A stretch of 64,000 bases of DNA from Arthrobacter oryzae (lineage in GTDB: Bacteria; Actinomycetota; Actinomycetes; Actinomycetales; Micrococcaceae): positions 558,001 to 622,000 of the forward strand of contig NZ_JAUSSM010000001.1 in the NCBI RefSeq assembly GCF_030812315.1, in the 5' to 3' direction. Both the position numbers and the translations under genes were made by a program. Below, in pieces: positions 62,956-64,000 of the stretch. The notes beneath the pieces were generated by a model, which was not told the DNA's origin, ran no database searches, and was given only the letters and a program-made list of their open reading frames with translations. Each line of letters opens with the position of its first letter. Within the stretch, counting starts at the first letter, position 1.

Positions 62956-62990
62956 AAAACGAAGGCCCGCACCATCGGTGCGGGCCTTCG
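62956..62990 (-). terminator. Intrinsic terminator of the fasciclin gene
   Basis: A perfect 14-bp stem (62960-62973 with 62977-62990) is followed on the minus strand by four T residues (A run 62956-62959). Confidence 0.82.
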
Positions 62991-63049
62991 CTTCTCCGGG
63001 TCGGTCCAGGGAGTCAGGCTGGAGCCGGATCAGGAGCGTTTCGGGTTGC

Positions 63050-63724
63050 CTACTTCGGCATCAGGACAGAGTCCACCAGGTAGACGGTGGCGTTTGCCGT
63101 CTGGACGCCGCCACAGATTACGCCGGCGTCATCCACCTTGAGCGCGTCCTTGGTGCCGGTGACGGTGACGGAGCCGCCCTGGACAGTCTTGTGGGTGCCC
63201 ACAATCTTGTCAGGAGTGATCTGACCGGGAACCACGTGGTAGGTCAGGATCTTGCTCAGCAGCGCGTCGTCGGTCTTGAGGGTTTCGATGGTGGCGGCGT
63301 CGATCTTGGCGAACGCGTCATCCACCGGTGCGAAGACAGTGAATTCGCTGCCGTTGAGCGTATCCACCAGGTCGACCTTCGGGTTGAGCTTGCCGGACAC
63401 CGCTGCCGTCAGGGTCTTCAGCAGCGGGTTGTTGGAAGCTGCAACCGCGACCGGGTCGAGTGCCATGCCCGCCACCGAGCCGGCACCGTCGGGAACCTGC
63501 TCCGCGTAGCCTGCACAGCCGGGGCCCACCAAATTGGCGGCCGGATCCATGGCGGCCGCGGAGCTGGCCGACGGGGACGGAGCCATGCTCGAAGCGGACG
63601 GCGCGGACGCCGGTGCCGACGAGCTGTTTGCCGTCGTGGCGGAGCCTCCGCAGGCGGTCAGGCTGAGCAGAGCTGCAGCTGCCACGCCTGCAACGGTGAA
63701 AGTACTGCGCTTGAATGACTGCAT
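63050..63724 (-). CDS. Fasciclin-domain lipoprotein
   Basis: This 224-residue protein has a signal peptide with lipobox L-T-A-C near residue 25, an Ala/Ser/Pro linker, and one FAS1 domain (about 85-224) with its H1 and H2 motifs, [16 protein letters not shown] and TYHVVPGQ ... [11 protein letters not shown]. The layout resembles mycobacterial MPT70/MPT83-type surface proteins, which act in adhesion. AGGAGA precedes the ATG by about seven bases. The 200 bp upstream hold no further gene I can support. Confidence 0.93.
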   Translation of the reverse strand: MQSFKRSTFTVAGVAAAALLSLTACGGSATTANSSSAPASAPSASSMAPSPSASSAAAMDPAANLVGPGCAGYAEQVPDGAGSVAGMALDPVAVAASNNPLLKTLTAAVSGKLNPKVDLVDTLNGSEFTVFAPVDDAFAKIDAATIETLKTDDALLSKILTYHVVPGQITPDKIVGTHKTVQGGSVTVTGTKDALKVDDAGVICGGVQTANATVYLVDSVLMPK

Positions 63725-63924
63725 TTCGATTCTCCTTGTTAGTGCCGATGATTGCCTGCGGCGAACGACTTCCCGATCACTGCACTGGCTCTATTCCGAC
63801 TGTGGGCACCGACCCTTGGTTGGTGTCTCAATGGGTATTCGGCGGTTCAGCGGCAACGGATGGGTGAACCTGGAGAATTATTTTCCTGCGGCGTTTCAAG
63901 TACTGGGACTTGGGCCTTAAACAC

Positions 63925-63962
63925 CGGAATCCCGGACCGTGAGGCCCGGGATTCCGATTTTT
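63925..63962. terminator. Hairpin between tRNA-Leu and the fasciclin gene
   Basis: A perfect 11-bp stem (63925-63935 with 63946-63956) with a 10-nt loop is followed on the plus strand by A and five T residues. On the minus strand it lies 8 bp past the tRNA 3' end and is followed by GTGTTT, so it probably terminates the tRNA transcript. Confidence 0.65.
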
Positions 63963-63970
63963 CACTGCTG

Positions 63971-64000
63971 TGCGCAAGGGGGGACTTGAACCCCCACGCC
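63971..64000 (-). tRNA. tRNA-Leu, 3' part only
   Basis: On the minus strand the end of the window reads a T-arm GGGGG-TTCAAGT-CCCCC, then the acceptor strand CTTGCGC and discriminator A. The sequence just before it, GGCGT, matches the end of a long variable arm. This 3' end closely fits actinobacterial tRNA-Leu with an acceptor starting GCGCAAG. CCA is not encoded. The anticodon lies outside the window. Confidence 0.85.

Overview
The window looks like chromosomal DNA of a high-GC actinobacterium, most likely Micrococcaceae (Arthrobacter / Pseudarthrobacter type). The basis is codon use, an actinobacterial NucS mismatch endonuclease, the clpS-DUF2017-murI-MBL-rph-rdgB cluster, a DUF3039 protein next to a DEAD/DEAH helicase, and many genes whose -10 box lies only 6-7 nt before the start codon (leaderless transcription). 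The genus is an inference. I see no insertion sequence, prophage, CRISPR array or rRNA. The only RNA gene is the 3' end of a tRNA-Leu at the right edge. No gene-free stretch exceeds 300 bases; the longest is the leader and upstream region of the cold-shock gene (2113-2408).

Layout. 1-5.7 kb: a 5'-truncated DUF2156 membrane protein, a cold-shock protein, nucS, a small Cys/His protein, an alpha/beta hydrolase and an AI-2E-type permease. 5.9-13.1 kb: an unassigned membrane protein, a YbbN-like thioredoxin-fold/TPR protein with an Old Yellow Enzyme, an ABC exporter pair and nagB. 13.1-17.6 kb: DUF3039 protein plus helicase, then the NAD-salvage pair pncB-pncA. 17.6-22 kb: the clpS to rdgB cluster. 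22-31.3 kb: DedA, a DnaQ-BRCT exonuclease, DUF4395, an ADP-ribosylglycohydrolase, an aquaporin and sbcD-sbcC. 31.3-37.4 kb: an MFS transporter, then an aromatic-hydroxylation module (IclR regulator, flavin reductase, HpaB-type monooxygenase, MHS transporter). 37.4-43.8 kb: two lipoprotein-type ORFs (one broken), then a 2-oxoacid dehydrogenase operon (E1 alpha, E1 beta, lone lipoyl protein, alpha/beta hydrolase) beside an amino-acid permease and an Lrp/AsnC regulator. 43.8-49.8 kb: a de novo NAD operon, nrtR-nadA-nadB-nadC-cysteine desulfurase, under a 31-bp palindrome. 49.8-64 kb: GtrA, an FAH-family enzyme, DM13, DUF1684, a lipoprotein, a transglutaminase, MarR plus an LLM oxidoreductase, a large RND pump, mqo, a peptide-binding lipoprotein, a fasciclin lipoprotein and tRNA-Leu.

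The most notable signals are these. (1) A 2-oxoacid dehydrogenase operon has its E2 split into a lipoyl-only protein and an alpha/beta hydrolase, which resembles a split AcoC. (2) A 28-bp palindrome with a LacI-type core lies inside a larger inverted and direct repeat block upstream of that operon. (3) A near-perfect 31-bp palindrome precedes nrtR, whose Nudix box is degenerate. (4) Three GTTC-N7-GAA(C/T) boxes lie between iclR and the flavin reductase gene. (5) About twenty promoters share the TANNNT-N6/7-start layout, which also resolves several start codons.
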